Below are positions 9,336-21,320 of a DNA stretch of 64,000 bases, piece by piece; the stretch's first letter is position 1; each line of letters begins with the position of its first letter. The translations under genes were made by a program, and so were the position numbers. The DNA lies in assembly GCA_009617715.1 (NCBI GenBank), contig VTFK01000375.1:186001-250000 (forward strand), given 5' to 3'. The notes beneath the pieces are model-generated. The model did not search any database. It saw nothing but the letters and a program-made list of their open reading frames with translations, and was not told where the DNA came from. Origin of the DNA: Plectrocnemia conspersa (lineage: Eukaryota; Arthropoda; Insecta; Trichoptera; Polycentropodidae).

Positions 9336-12221
9336 GACTAGATTCTGAGAACATTAAAAAGTATATGTTCGTTTTTCGGTCGCGTGCGATAAGAGCGTAC
9401 GATAAAATCCCTGATGAAATTTTTAGCGAAGCCACACGTGAGAATATTGCTTTTTAGATATAGTATATTTCATAATATAAAAGTGAGGTTTATTAGTAAC
9501 CGATTTTGAGGTTAGCGGCTGTTGGAGCGATGCCGTTTTATGGTGGTGATTATGGCGTACGATGCTCGCGAACGATATTTCGAATGTTGTGACGCAGTTT
9601 AGCTACAAGTATTATAGCATGCATTTAGGTGTTTTATATTCATATTTTAACACGTGTTGTGCAAAAAAATATGTAATAAAGCTGTTAAAGACATTGAATA
9701 GAAGATGTTACATAATGATTTAGCTGTAAATTTGAAACTAACTAAGCTTGAAACTACACTATCTAAAGCTACAATCTAAACTAACTTGTTTTTACTAATA
9801 ATAAAAAAAATCAAATTTAAAATGTCTTACTGCAAAAAATGAAGCACTATCTATGCTATTAATATATTATAAATTACATCAATCAGAGCAAAAGTTAATT
9901 TTATTTCATATGGAAAATCTTACAGTTTATCGCATATTATTGAGATATGAAAATGATATACACATTTTGTTATTAAATATTTTAAAAGTGCATCATAAGT
10001 ACAGGAAACTCAGAATCGTAAAACTTTCTATTTATGCGAGACATTTAAATATATTTAGATATGCCATTTCAGCAACATATTTCAGCTGAAAGCCGTAGCG
10101 TTTAAGAGATAAAGTAGTTTTTGTAGCTATTTATTCGACTCGCAGTGCCAAGGCAGCGACGAGAGCGTATACGAAATAATATATGGATATGTGGAAAGAA
10201 AGAGCATTGCAAAAAAAGCATGGAAGAAACGCTCGTTGTAAATCACGAAAAAAGTTGCCATTCGTTCGAGTGAAATGTTTTGTAAGTGAGTTATATTTTA
10301 AGAAGCTGATATGTCAGAAACACGTAGTAGATAATTGTGGTTGTGATTTGGAGAGCACAATAAATTTGTTGACGTTTTTTTGGAAAATAGTATTGTTTAA
10401 TTCAACGTCGTAACTTCCAGCAAATATTAATAATTCATAATTCAATGAAACCTTTATATAAATTATTATTATGTAATAGTCTAAAATTACAACGAAGTCC
10501 TTAGAATAAGCATCTTTAAACTAATTTAATCTATGAAAATGTTTCGATATTCAATTGAAAGATAACGTGAAATTTTATTTAACGGGAAAAGTTTATTTAC
10601 GATTATATTTAGCAATGCTTATAATTATTATAGATATAAATAATATTTATTTTATTTATAAATTCAAAGCAAAATACATCTGATTAAGTTGAATTTATTA
10701 TTACTATATTTAATTTTATAATAATCTTAAAATATTTATTTATACAGGAATTTTGATAATTTTGGTTTTTTAAAATAATGACTATAGATTAATTATTATA
10801 ATATTTTTATACTCCATGTGTGCGACTTAGCTCGACTTGATTTAATTATTAAATCTGTGATGATCGATAAAATATTAATTATATAATTATTATTATTGAT
10901 AAGCAAAGTACTGGATGATTACTTAAGGGAAAAACTTAATTTGTTAAAATAGACGAGAATAATTGATGGATCATACATTGTTAATAGCAGCTGTTGCTAC
11001 ATAAATATTCGTATTTCGAACAAGATAAGGATACAAAATCTTTTTGGATTATTGAAAAAATGAGATTTAAGTTCGCCGACAGGCAAATTTTATGGCGTAA
11101 CTCTGTGCAAGGCCCCCATACATTTTTGTAATGCGCAAACTTCAACGTAAAGCAATTTCTTTTCATTTGATTATTAAAGCAGTTCTTAGATAACCAAACC
11201 AAAGATAAGACCGATTGGAGTAGTTAAAAAAATGGTTAACATTTTTTTGACATTTAAATATTTCTCATCCCTATTAAAAGCTTTTAAGACCCATAAAAGC
11301 TTTACGAATATCCATCAAAGGTTTAACAAAAAGTTACATATTTAATTTTTAGTAAAAAAAAGGCTTTATAAAAATTCTAAAAAAATCAGAAAATTTCGAT
11401 TTAGCATTTTTCGAGAAGAAACACTACTCTACTATAAAGGAGCGGTATAATTATTATTAATTCGTCATACCGACTATAAAAAAACACCAAGCTATATTTT
11501 TGCATCATACTATTAAAAAATTAATATTTATATTATAATATTTTCATTTTACATTTTACAGCATCATTTATTTTTAGCGACTCACATTAACGTTCTTTGT
11601 TAAAATAAAACTTACGCTTAAATAATTAATAACCATTTAATTAAATAACTGACCCTCTAATTTTTACCTATTAATTACCATTGAGTCTTATAATTTGTAT
11701 GATTTTTAATAGCTACGTAACTTTATTAACATCCTTTTTATATTTAAATTAATATATATTTTTTTAAGAAACGTTTTTGATTCGACATCATTTTAAAAAA
11801 TATTGTTATAACTTATCTGAAAAGTTATTTTATTTTTGTCAGTTGTGCTTTGGCTATTAATGCCTAAGTACATGTTTGTGCATATCTGGACATTTCGATA
11901 TTTAGAAAAAATCTTTGACTCAAAATACAATTTATACACAATTGCATTTTATATGGATTTCTTTAAAAAAAATCGGTAACTACGACCACTAAAAATATTT
12001 GTAAAGTGGTAGATGATTCATTAGATATCCATTAATATCAAAAATGGTTTAAAAAATAAAATCGAACATAAATTACGATATCAAGAATAATTCTAGATGA
12101 AAGATCATATACGAAGATGTTATGGTTGCAGAAATGTTATTATCTGTTAAAAAACAGTTTTTGTTAAAAATATAACTAATCAATTAATTGAGAAAAATAT
12201 AAAGAACAAACTAACAAGTTA
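9336..12221. other. AT-rich desert
   Basis: No gene is supported. An open frame at 10183-10413 encodes a basic, Lys-rich peptide and contains TTTTGTAAGTGAG, which looks like a splice donor, but no homology is recognised. From about 10440 onward the sequence is almost pure A/T with scattered homopolymers. Confidence 0.55.
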
Positions 12222-12295
12222 GCCACCGTTGCTATATATTTTCTGAAATCATATTTTGTGCGAAATATTACAATTAGGCATTAAAAATTATTAAA
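12222..12295 (-). mobile_element. Fragment of the local hAT-like non-autonomous family
   Basis: Shares TTTTCTGAAATCATATTTT, GCGAAATATT and AATTAGGCATTAAAAA in order with 58975-59030 of the copy at 58830-59322. Both ends of the element are missing. Confidence 0.55.
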
Positions 12296-14191
12296 AATAT
12301 CAGGCTATACCCAGTGTGCGAATACCGGACCCTCATCTTTTAAATATTTTTTGCTTCGTTCTAATTAAAAAAAATCGATTTTTTAATTTAATGGTTGAAA
12401 TTAGACATTAAAAGCATTGTGTAGCTGTGCAATTTACAATATAAATGGGAAGAAATCGCACGTGCGATCTGGAGGGATAAGCGTTTGATCATAGTACATT
12501 TTTTACCGTTACCGCGTTACTGCGTAAATTTGTGCACTACATAGACAAATATTTTGGATTTTCTATGAAGCTCAAAATGATTCAATCTATAAAAAAATTA
12601 CTTTTAACATTTTCAATTCTTTTGAAAACAGGATTAAAACTCAGTTAAATATTTCTAGAAGTAAACATTTTATATTATTCAAATTTAGATTTAAACCCTA
12701 GATATTTAATGATAAAACTAAATATTGTATATCATTTAAACCTAATCTCCTAATCTCATCCCCGCCAAATTATTATGTCATATCATCGTCAGTTCTTTGT
12801 GTAAGTATTGTGTTTAGATTTCAATTAATGTATATTTTTAGAAGCCATGAGCGAGTAATAAGATTACTATGCACAAATGGAAATAAACTTCTTCAGCTAA
12901 ATAACCGACTGCATCACAATCATTGTCACGCGATCGTCGTGAAAGATAGTATCCCCAAATATCAATAGATGGTTTAATCGACATTAACCTCAATCTTCAT
13001 ATGTACTAAGTATATACATATATTACATGTTCACGCTTAATTCGAGTAATTATATTCAGTCAAATATGTGCATTAAATCAGAAGCAATGATAATATTTAT
13101 GTATTGTAAAAGGAAAAACTCACTTTTCAGCCTCGGAATTAAAAATTTGAAGATTTCAACACGATGATTGTTTATATAGTTTAATCAATGTATTCTTCTA
13201 ATCCTCACACACTTTATAACACACCTAGTTAATTTGCAATTCGAATATTTATATTCAGTCGAATGGAACAACGAAATTATTGTCAAAATTGTTTAAAACT
13301 GTTGTCACGTTACTATCGGCCATTTTGTTTCACATTTGAATGCTTATTTTTTATTGGTCGAAACAACAGAATTCATTAACGGACAAACACAATTTTTATT
13401 TTTATTATTATAATTAAATATATTTCCTTTGTTTACGTGTATTATTATATACACCGTTCATACAAAGCAATACGATCTACAGAGTTTTTCATTTTAAAGT
13501 AAGCGCATCCGGAAGCGGAAGCGGCTTAGAACAATTATATTTATGATAATTACTTTCCTTTTCGAGCAGTTGATTTGCAACATATTTTTATTTATATTCA
13601 CTAATAATTATTAATTTGTATACTCCGTTCTTAAAGCAGTTCGTGTTAGAAAAAAAAAGATCGAAGTAAAAAAAAAAAAATAAGGCACATATCAAACATT
13701 TCGTTATCGTTATTGTCTTAATTATTTCATTGGTGGAAGGATAAATATTTTTAAAGATTACTTTTTATTATACGTACATAGGTAGTATGTATGTTAATAA
13801 ATTTGAAATGAAAACTACGATATAATAATGTTTTAATGCCAAAGTTTATGTTCCAAAAATAATAATGGGCTACCATAAACATTTATTAGGTTCAATTCAG
13901 TAGTTAAGCTACAAATTCTAGTGACACAGGTACAAAAAGCAATTACGTAAGTTCTGACTCTTTAAAATGAATATATTACTGCTTGTATTATATAACCCAA
14001 ACATACATATAATATTTTTAATTAATATATATTTGAAAATTGCGGTAAAACTATACAAGTAGTGTTTTAAACTGATCCAAACGAGTAAATATGTTTAATA
14101 ATATTGTTTTATTTTTAGAAATTTCGGGTTGAAACAAGGTTCTGATTATATATTTTTATTAACGATGTCAGTTTAACCACGAATTCTATGA
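12296..14191. other. Unassigned AT-rich DNA
   Basis: No gene, RNA or TE end was recognised. A single GC-richer word, GCGCATCCGGAAGCGGAAGC, lies near 13503. Confidence 0.5.
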
Positions 14192-14195
14192 TTAA

Positions 14196-14416
14196 CCTCT
14201 TTCTGGTCATATCCGAGCCTACTGGGAAAATTGTGTTTTGTGAATTTTTATTTTAAAAATCAACAAATTTCTCGAAAAAATTTTCCTAGTTTTTTTGTTA
14301 AAAATGATATTTGTAGGAATATTTTTTAATGTTTTACAACAGCTGCATAGGAAAGGGTGGGTCCGTTCCAGATGCATTTAGGTATTTTAAAAAAAAGTAC
14401 TTTGACCAGGAAGTGG
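14196..14416. mobile_element. piggyBac-type MITE, 221 bp
   Basis: TTAA sits at 14192-14195 and at 14417-14420. The left end reads CCTCTTTCTGGTCA and the reverse complement of the right end reads CCACTTCCTGGTCA, so 12 of 14 bases agree. TTAA targets plus short imperfect inverted ends beginning with CC fit a non-autonomous piggyBac-type element. The inside is A/T-rich with no coding potential. Its ends differ from those of the element at 1766-3587, so it belongs to another lineage. Confidence 0.75.
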
Positions 14417-14420
14417 TTAA

Positions 14421-15402
14421 TCATAATAACAAATACTATTAAAAATAATTAAATTATGAAGTATATATAATATATTAATATTTAGTATCATTAGTAGTAC
14501 AATATTTATTTGCGATAAAATAAAAATAAATATATCTAAATACTCAAACTGTAGTAAGTTTCTATTATATAAAAAACATATACATTAATCAATTTTATGA
14601 GCATATTTATTAAACAATTTTGTAAATGATAATTTTGCCTCATATAGAAAATATAAAATTCTTTAGTTGTTCATAAAAAAACTGATAAATATAATAACTA
14701 AATAAGTTTTTATACTACAGCTTTAATTATTATTTTTAACATTATTTTGTTCTAAATCTCAAATATAAATTATACTGTATATACTTTAAAACAATTTTGC
14801 CATTAAAAAACACAAGTAGTTAATTTTGAACCATACCGACAGACCGTCTGTTTAATAAGGCTAAGGCTTCGATTACCGAGCTCAAAAAAATCCGCGACGT
14901 AAATAATCTCAAAAGAATAATGGAAATAAAAGCATTTCTTTTCCTCAAAGAAAAATGAACGTAGATGTCGGATATTGATTAAAAAGTCATGAACTCGTCC
15001 GATTCAAAGAATAATAATAAAAACGGAACGTTGTACAGATGAAATAATAAAAGCAATTACTATTATATAAATTACAAAACGTGATATTAGCTTATTAATA
15101 TATAAATGAGATTTTTTGAATATTCTTTCTAACGATGCTGGGCTCTCAAACATTGATTGTAAAATCGATGAGCCATCCTTTATTGTGACATTCCTAATGA
15201 TCAGCTTATAAATTCGTGCGTAACTAGAAGATAAATAATGATATCAAAATTAAATTTAAATTATATATTAGTTGCAGCTTAACATTGTTTTTTATCTTTG
15301 CTAGAGCTAAATTTAACATCTGAACTCTAAAAATAGTTATAAGAAAGATTTCGCTACAAAAATGGCGAACAAGCGTGATATTTTAGACCTTATTTGATAA
15401 CC
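14421..15402. other. Unassigned AT-rich DNA
   Basis: Poly-A/T-rich sequence, with a slightly GC-richer patch near 14835-14900. No features are supported. Confidence 0.5.
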
Positions 15403-15410
15403 TGGAATTA

Positions 15411-16444
15411 GGACTGCCGAGAGAGGGGACCGACTCTGGATAAAATCATAGCAGGAATATATTTATAAAAAAAGTAAAAAACGACATAAAATATTTAATC
15501 TTAACTAAACTACGGCAGTTTAAGATGTATGTACAAATGTATTTCAGATATAAGTTCCTTAAAAGAGCGGAACATTGCCTTCAAAAGCACTCATTTTCTA
15601 TGTAGTACTTTCACAATAAACAATATTATTCAAAATGACAGATTGCAATTTTTTGACGCGGTTCCCTTTGTGTTAAAAATTGCTTGCAAATTAACGTTGG
15701 CTTTATTGCTTTTTAAACGTTTAAAAATATTAGACATGAGAGGAAATATTCAATGAATGTCAATTAGTAGCAGTAAATTTAGGTATTCGATCTGAAAATT
15801 CAGATCGAATACCTAAATTTCGATACCGAGCGTTCCCACTGCGACGGCGACGGCACGATTTTATTGATTTTGACGTGGATTTTTGACTTCTGAGAAATGA
15901 TAATTGTTTTTTGCGATCTCCTTTGGGCAAATTCTGTTTCGACGCGCTTTATTCGGTTATCAATTGTAATAAAAAATATAGACGCCAGATAATCGAGCGT
16001 TTTCACCGCGACGGCACGATTTTTTTGCTTTTGACGTGAATTTTGAGTTATTAAGTCTTAAAATAAACATTTGATAATCGAACGTTTTCACCGCGATGGA
16101 AAGATTTTATTGGTTTTGCTCTGGACTGGAAATTCACAATATGGCAACACTGAGCAGCAAAAAAAACATGACTAATTATCAGATATATATTTTAAGTAGA
16201 TATTTTTAATAATTTTTAATGCCTAATTAAAATATTTCGTATAAAATATTATTTATAAATATATGTCACAACGATGGCTGATTTTTATTTTTATTTGTAG
16301 CATAGAAAGGGTTAACTCATACCTATTATTATTTATTCAAGGAATTATATTAAAATGTTAACAGATATATAAAATGCCATTTTTGTCATGAGGCCCGGAA
16401 TCATTGTTTTCCCAGTGCCAGGGTTCGCTCTCGGCGGCCCTGCC
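15411..16444 (+). mobile_element. hAT-like non-autonomous element, near-complete copy A (1,034 bp)
   Basis: The left end reads GGACTGCCGAGAGAGGGG and the reverse complement of the right end reads GGCAGGGCCGCCGAGAGCG; both contain GCCGAGAG. They are flanked by TGGAATTA (15403-15410) and TGGAATGC (16445-16452), six of eight bases alike, which fits the 8-bp duplication of hAT elements. The subterminal GGCCCGGAATCATTG block recurs in copies at 17411 and 58830. The left subterminal half recurs inverted at 27196-27717. No transposase is present. Inside, blocks containing GACGTG and a TTTTCACCGCGA-like word recur three times (about 15830, 16000, 16085), so the interior is itself built of degenerate repeats. 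Confidence 0.75.
15775..15820. repeat. Near-perfect hairpin, 22-bp arms
   Basis: The left arm 15775-15796 is followed by a 2-base AA loop and an exact reverse complement at 15799-15820. It lies inside hAT-like copy A. Such a small loop suggests a fold-back or template-switch event, not a microRNA precursor. Confidence 0.85.
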
Positions 16445-16452
16445 TGGAATGC

Positions 16453-17410
16453 CTCGAAAACATATTTTAAGACCGGAGGATACAAATTGATTTTTAATTA
16501 GTGAATATAAAAAAATATTATTGTATATTTTTTAGAAAAGTAAAAACCAACGCAAAATATATAAAAAATTTTCTCTTGATCGATTTTACTTGTACGTAAA
16601 AATATTTTTCGGTATATAGAAATTCAGCAAATTTATAGTTACACTTGAAATATCTTATATGTTTTGCATTTGAACTAATCTATGTAATAAAACTACCTTT
16701 TAATCCAAACTAAATTCAAAGCTACGACCGCAACATGAATCGCAATACCACCGCCAAAAAAGCCTCATAATTTCAGAAGCACTCTCAGCGCCCGCGGTTT
16801 TCGCCCCAGGAATGCTCACTAGAGTTAATAACAATTTAAGCTAATGCTTATCTGAGTGAGAGGGAAAACTAGCTTTGCTATATACTAGTTAAAGCCAGCT
16901 TCACCGAGACCGGTATTAACCGTATCAGCCGACAACACGTCAGTCAGCATTACTCCGCCGTTAAATTGCGAGCCAGAACCCTTTGAGTGGATGGATGGTT
17001 CACAATCGAACGTGTATGGGGAGATCCTTTCTCGTTCATATCTCATGACTGCTGACTTAACACCTCAACACGTAACACGTTAAAGTCGCAACTGGGTCAC
17101 GCGATTAATAATGCCGGTTGAGAGGCGGTCGATGGGCCGCAATTGGAAACGGGTATAGCCATTTCGGTAATTGCCACCTGCCTGGGTGTTTGCTGTGTTG
17201 ATTCGGAAAAGTTACGTGAGATATTTACGTTTACGTAGTGAGGCGCAAAACCATAATTAGAGTCGATTAAATATAAATAACAATACTTTGCTCGTCGAAA
17301 TATTGTATTAGCTACTAATACCTGTTATTACTAGGCAAAATTTTCTCAACATATTTTTGTGTATATAATTTTTGGATCAACCAGCAACATGTACTGAAAG
17401 TAAAGTAATA
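16453..17410. other. Spacer with a GC-richer island (about 16730-17260)
   Basis: Between hAT-like copies A and B lies an island with blocks such as CCGAGACCGGTATTAACCG and GTTACGTGAGATATTTACG. There is no conserved open frame. Candidate conserved non-coding DNA. Confidence 0.35.
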
Positions 17411-17790
17411 CACAGACCCGCCAAGAGCGAACCTGAGCCCTAAAAACAATGATTCCGGGCCTCATAACAAAAATGGCATTTTATATATTTTTTAACAGCA
17501 TAATATAATTCCTTGAATAAATATTAATAGGTGCGAGTTAACTTTTTCTATACTACAAATATATATAAAAATTACATATTTTGAGCGAAACATTTTAATT
17601 AGGCATTAAAAATATCTACTCGTCATATTTATCTGATAATTAGTCGTGTTTTCTTAGCTGCTCAATGTTGCCATATAGTGAGCTTCCATGGCAAAAGCTT
17701 TAAAATCGTGCCATCGCGATTAAAACACTCGAATATCAAGCGATTATATTAGGACTTTTTATAACAAAATTACGAGTAACGTTGACGTCA
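17411..17790 (-). mobile_element. hAT-like non-autonomous family, partial copy B
   Basis: The plus strand starts CAGACCCGCCAAGAGCGAACC and continues with AACAATGATTCCGGGCCTCA and AATGGCATTTTATATA, the inverted right end of copy A. Similarity continues through GCTGCTCAATGTTGCCATAT to the AACACTCGAATATCAAGCG stretch, then stops near 17790. The other half is missing. Copy A lies about 1 kb away in the opposite orientation. Confidence 0.7.
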
Positions 17791-17800
17791 TTTGACGTCA
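17783..17800 (+). promoter_or_regulatory. Two tandem CRE-type sites
   Basis: TGACGTCA occurs at 17783-17790 and again at 17793-17800, separated by TT. This perfect palindrome is the binding site of CREB/ATF bZIP proteins (family knowledge). Its position at the edge of TE sequence, next to a piggyBac-like end, means it may simply be a TE subterminal motif. Confidence 0.3.
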
Positions 17801-17857
17801 ATAGCACTGGTGGACATCTTACATAGATGTCAACTGACATCTGTACCATCGAAAGGG
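17801..17857 (-). mobile_element. Possible piggyBac-type terminus (solo)
   Basis: Holds an AGATGTCA-AC-TGACATCT inverted pair and ends ACCATCGAAAGGGTTAA, that is CCCTTTCGATGGT next to TTAA when read on the minus strand. Short subterminal ATGTCA repeats with a CCCTTT end next to TTAA are seen in piggyBac-like elements. No partner end was found. Confidence 0.3.
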
Positions 17858-17860
17858 TTA

Positions 17861-18589
17861 ATAGTATTTGTGCATTAAAAATATTTAGCAATAAATACAT
17901 ATTTCTATTTATGTGAAATGTGGTACATATTACTCTATTTGCCTACCTAGTGTTTTTATATAAAATTGTAAGAACGGAGGATGAAAAATATTAATATTTT
18001 TATTATTTGAATATCGATATTTGGATATTAAATCGTAACATATTTATGTTGAGTATGACAATTGATGTCTGAATTGTTTAGTACATCAAAATTTTAAGTA
18101 GTTATATTTTATATTCATAACACTGTTTATAGAATGCCTTTATAATAAATTCTAAGAACGAAGGTACAAATACATTTTCCAGTAAGCTTTTTAGTATTTA
18201 TTAATACACATTTCCAGTCCACGCTCTAGTGATAAATAATAATAAAAATACACGTAGCCGTAAATAAGAAATTAAGTACAAATAAAAACAAAATATATTA
18301 TCAATTATATTTTTTCGTTTACATATATGTAAGTGTCAAAGAACTATACTAAAAAACATTATAACTGGAAAAAGTTTAGAAAGGTTATGTTAAATGTTTA
18401 TAAACATGTTTATTTCAAATATATTTTTGTGTTCAAAACAATATTTGTGTTTATTTATTTTTTATAATTACTTGAAAAATCAATACCGATAATTTATACC
18501 GGGAAATTCGTATTGAATATATGCTCTGGCATTCAAAGCCCTAATTATAACATATTTATATATTTGTAGAACTTATGCAAACATATAAT
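17861..18589. other. Unassigned AT-rich DNA
   Basis: No feature beyond poly-A/T tracts and imperfect ATATTT runs. Confidence 0.5.
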
Positions 18590-19080
18590 AAACAGAGCCG
18601 GAAAAGGAGGTCATTCAATTTACAAAGGCATAATTTCGGTGTATGATGTAAGATCCGAATCTTAGGCGATGCTTTCATAAAAGTTTTTGATTGGATCTGA
18701 GCCGGCGGAAATTTCAATTAATTACCGAATTAACTCGATTATCTCGCTTAGTCCTAGTGGAAAATAGACCAGAATAAAACCACTCGACACCACGTGATTA
18801 ATTACGACACGTGGCAATTTATTACGGGTGCTGAAAGACACACGGGGTTATTAATAAAGTAAGTCTAATAAGGCAGCAATGGACGGACGCTCGTAATATT
18901 CTCGAAAGCTTCATCCCCTTCTAACCCAAACCTTGCTTATTATAGATGTATAGCGGCGCTGATTAGACGGTTGTGTATAATAATGTAATGTGTAATTATT
19001 CATTAGCCGGTTTTGTGTCGAGTCCGTAATTCATGGGAAAAATGTGTTTACGTCACATAAATTGTGGCCGAATGGCGTAA
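18590..19080. promoter_or_regulatory. GC-richer island with paired E-boxes around a homeodomain-type core
   Basis: CCACGTG (18790-18796) and CACGTGG (18808-18814) are inverted and flank ATTAATTA. A GTTATTAATAAAG site follows downstream. The island is otherwise non-coding. A clustered CACGTG / ATTAATTA arrangement is what an enhancer could look like, but bHLH or homeodomain binding is inference. Confidence 0.3.
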
Positions 19081-19627
19081 TGATGCAAAATTATAGGATA
19101 TGTTTGTTTATCTCAATAGGATATAATTTATCTTATGGTGAAGCAAAGAAATAATAATAAATATAGACACATCGAAAGAAGCGTAAACATCATTATATTT
19201 CATTTGTAAATATTATTAGATCTATAGATCTATTAAGTTGTTTCATGTCAAGGGACGATTTTTATTTATTTCACAAAAGATGTTGTTCTTATACTTGACG
19301 GTGTTAACAAAAGATTTACGTGTCCTTTTTATGTACAAGTTGAAATTGTAATACAACGCTACGCTGGTCAATAGATATAGCAATTTAAAATGTGGCGAAG
19401 GTACTGTTAGGCAAAGAACTGGAAGACGTAAAATCGAAAAATCATAATAGGGATATTAACTTTAAAAATAAGCCCAGTGGAAGACCTCTATCTACTTACT
19501 GTTGATGAAGAAATGAAGCTAATGCACGAGCAACTGTTCAAGCAATATACTTTTTTTAATACAAGCTGGATTCCATGAGAGAGGTGAAAAAATAGACAAA
19601 AATATGTACTACATTAACAAACCGAAA
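19081..19627. other. Unassigned DNA
   Basis: Around 19380-19560 short open pieces carry a GRPLSTY-like peptide in broken frames. This is too little to call a transposase. No inverted ends were found. Confidence 0.35.
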
Positions 19628-19679
19628 AATAGAGATTTGTATAGATAAGACAATGGTCTTATCTATAAAAATCTCTATT
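19628..19679. repeat. Hairpin, 24-bp arms
   Basis: 19628-19651 and 19656-19679 are reverse complements with a single mismatch and a 4-base AATG loop. The arms begin AATAGAGATTT. No related copy was noticed in the window. Confidence 0.8.
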
Positions 19680-21086
19680 ATATCAGTAAATAAAGCATAT
19701 TTTAAATTGTAATAAAAATCGATTTCTTAAGAAACTTCTGCAAAAATAGATTTATATTTAATAAAAGAAGTTCAAGAAATTTCTAATCGAAAGGCAATGT
19801 TAATATTGTATTTTTCTTTGATTTTACTTTTATGTATCAATTTGCATTGTAATTAAGCTGTTAGGTTTTGTACTTATATTTACAGTACTGTAAGTTTCAG
19901 TATTCAGTCGTCAAATCCTTCGAACCTTTTAGTTGGATTAAGTTGTTTATTTGTCGAGTTTTATGTCTAATTGTAAACTTCACAGATAAAGCCTCAAAAT
20001 AAAATATTAACGACCGCGCGCCTGCACTGGATTTTTATTATTATTTTTATTGTAAGAAGTTCGCTAACGACAAGAACGAAAAAAACCTTCCCCATTTGGC
20101 CCCCGGGGGCGAATTGTTTTCATCAATTAGCGAATGTAAAATGGCGGCCACAATCGGAGTTATGGTTGTGGCTGTGTAAGGAGGTATAATAACCACAATA
20201 CCACCCTGGGACGTGATATATAGGCCCGGTTAGGAAGGCGATGAATTAAATTCATAAATTTGTCTAAAGCGCTGCGGTTAATTAATATTATCGTATCTAT
20301 ATTTTTAATTAATTTATAGGTAATTACTACATGTATAAAAAAAATCATTTAAAAATTAAACTGAAATGTACTTAATTCAACTGAATTAAAAAACATTGTT
20401 TTAATGTTTTAATATTCCAAATATAAATGGTTGGAAAAGGAATGACTGAGCTTTATTGTTTGATTATTCAGAAATCGCACACGTGAAACTTCATTGGGGG
20501 GTTCGAGGGGGTACAGGTTTGAGTATACCCGAAAAGCTCCTCACAGCGAGCATTCCGTCAATTCAGCAAAGCTCAATTTTAGCATTTGCGCGCCACCGTT
20601 TTGGGAACAGTTTTCCGCGCAATTTGTCGCAGTGCACTTCTAAAATTTGCCACACGAAGACGACTACCCTCATCCCCGAGTTATCCGTCGGTAACTTTAC
20701 AGTGTTTATGCCAGAAATTGTTTTTAGGAAAATGGTATATCCGAGTGAGTCACCCGTCGACATTACGTACAGAGGTGAATGCATGTGTTTTGTATTATAT
20801 TACGCGAAATGACGCAGGTAACGAGATACGGCGACGCTCAAAGTAGAAAATTTACAACGATGGCTCTAGAATGTGTTTACATTCAAGCACATATGTTCAA
20901 ATAAAAAATTATACTGTTAAAGTCTAAGAATAAGATCAAATATACATTGTTACAAGCAATGCGACAAACGATGAATTAGTCTATTAGATTAGTATATTTT
21001 ATATATCCGATTCCGAAAAGTCGGTTTATTATATTTCAAACAAAAAGCAGTAACCAGCATCACAGTTTTGCAACCTCAACTGTAGC
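19680..21086. other. Unassigned DNA with islands at 20030-20230 and 20456-20860
   Basis: The second island stays open in three overlapping frames, the longest being 118 codons at 20456-20812. The overlap on both strands and lack of any motif argue for compositional openness rather than a gene. There is no splice context I trust. Confidence 0.4.
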
Positions 21087-21320
21087 TTTTTTTAAAACGT
21101 TTATTTCAATAGTATAAATAATTTTGTAAACATAGTAATTATATACAAACATTATATATGCTACTGATTTATAACCATTATCATGTTTACAATTTGCTAC
21201 AATTTAAAAAAAAATTATAAAATAAAAAATTGGTGATTAAAATTTAGAGAAAAAAACTTTAAAATCTTTCATAATTTAAGCGAAGTAATATGAAAAAAAA
21301 AACAAGAAATAAAGTGATAT
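21087..21320 (-). mobile_element. Poly-A retroposon 3' end (copy 2)
   Basis: Matches 3011-3250: a T run, AAACGTTTATTTCAA (TTGAAATAAACGTTT on minus, with an AATAAA signal), a shared CCATTATCATGTTTACAA block, then A-rich sequence. More diverged than copy 1 and without coding sequence. It lies just upstream of the LINE but in the opposite orientation, so it is a separate insertion. Confidence 0.55.

Noticed and set aside
10183..10413. Lys-rich 76-codon frame with a GTAAGT word
   Set aside because: One donor-like word is not enough; no acceptor-linked continuation or homology was seen.
15775..15820. microRNA precursor
   Set aside because: A 2-base loop and perfect arms inside a transposon do not fit a Dicer-type precursor.
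19380..19560. GRPLSTY-like peptide suggesting a pogo or Tc1 N-terminus
   Set aside because: Only a few residues match, in broken frames; too weak.
20456..20812. 118-codon open frame in a GC-richer island
   Set aside because: Three overlapping frames on both strands are open, which points to composition rather than coding; no family resemblance.
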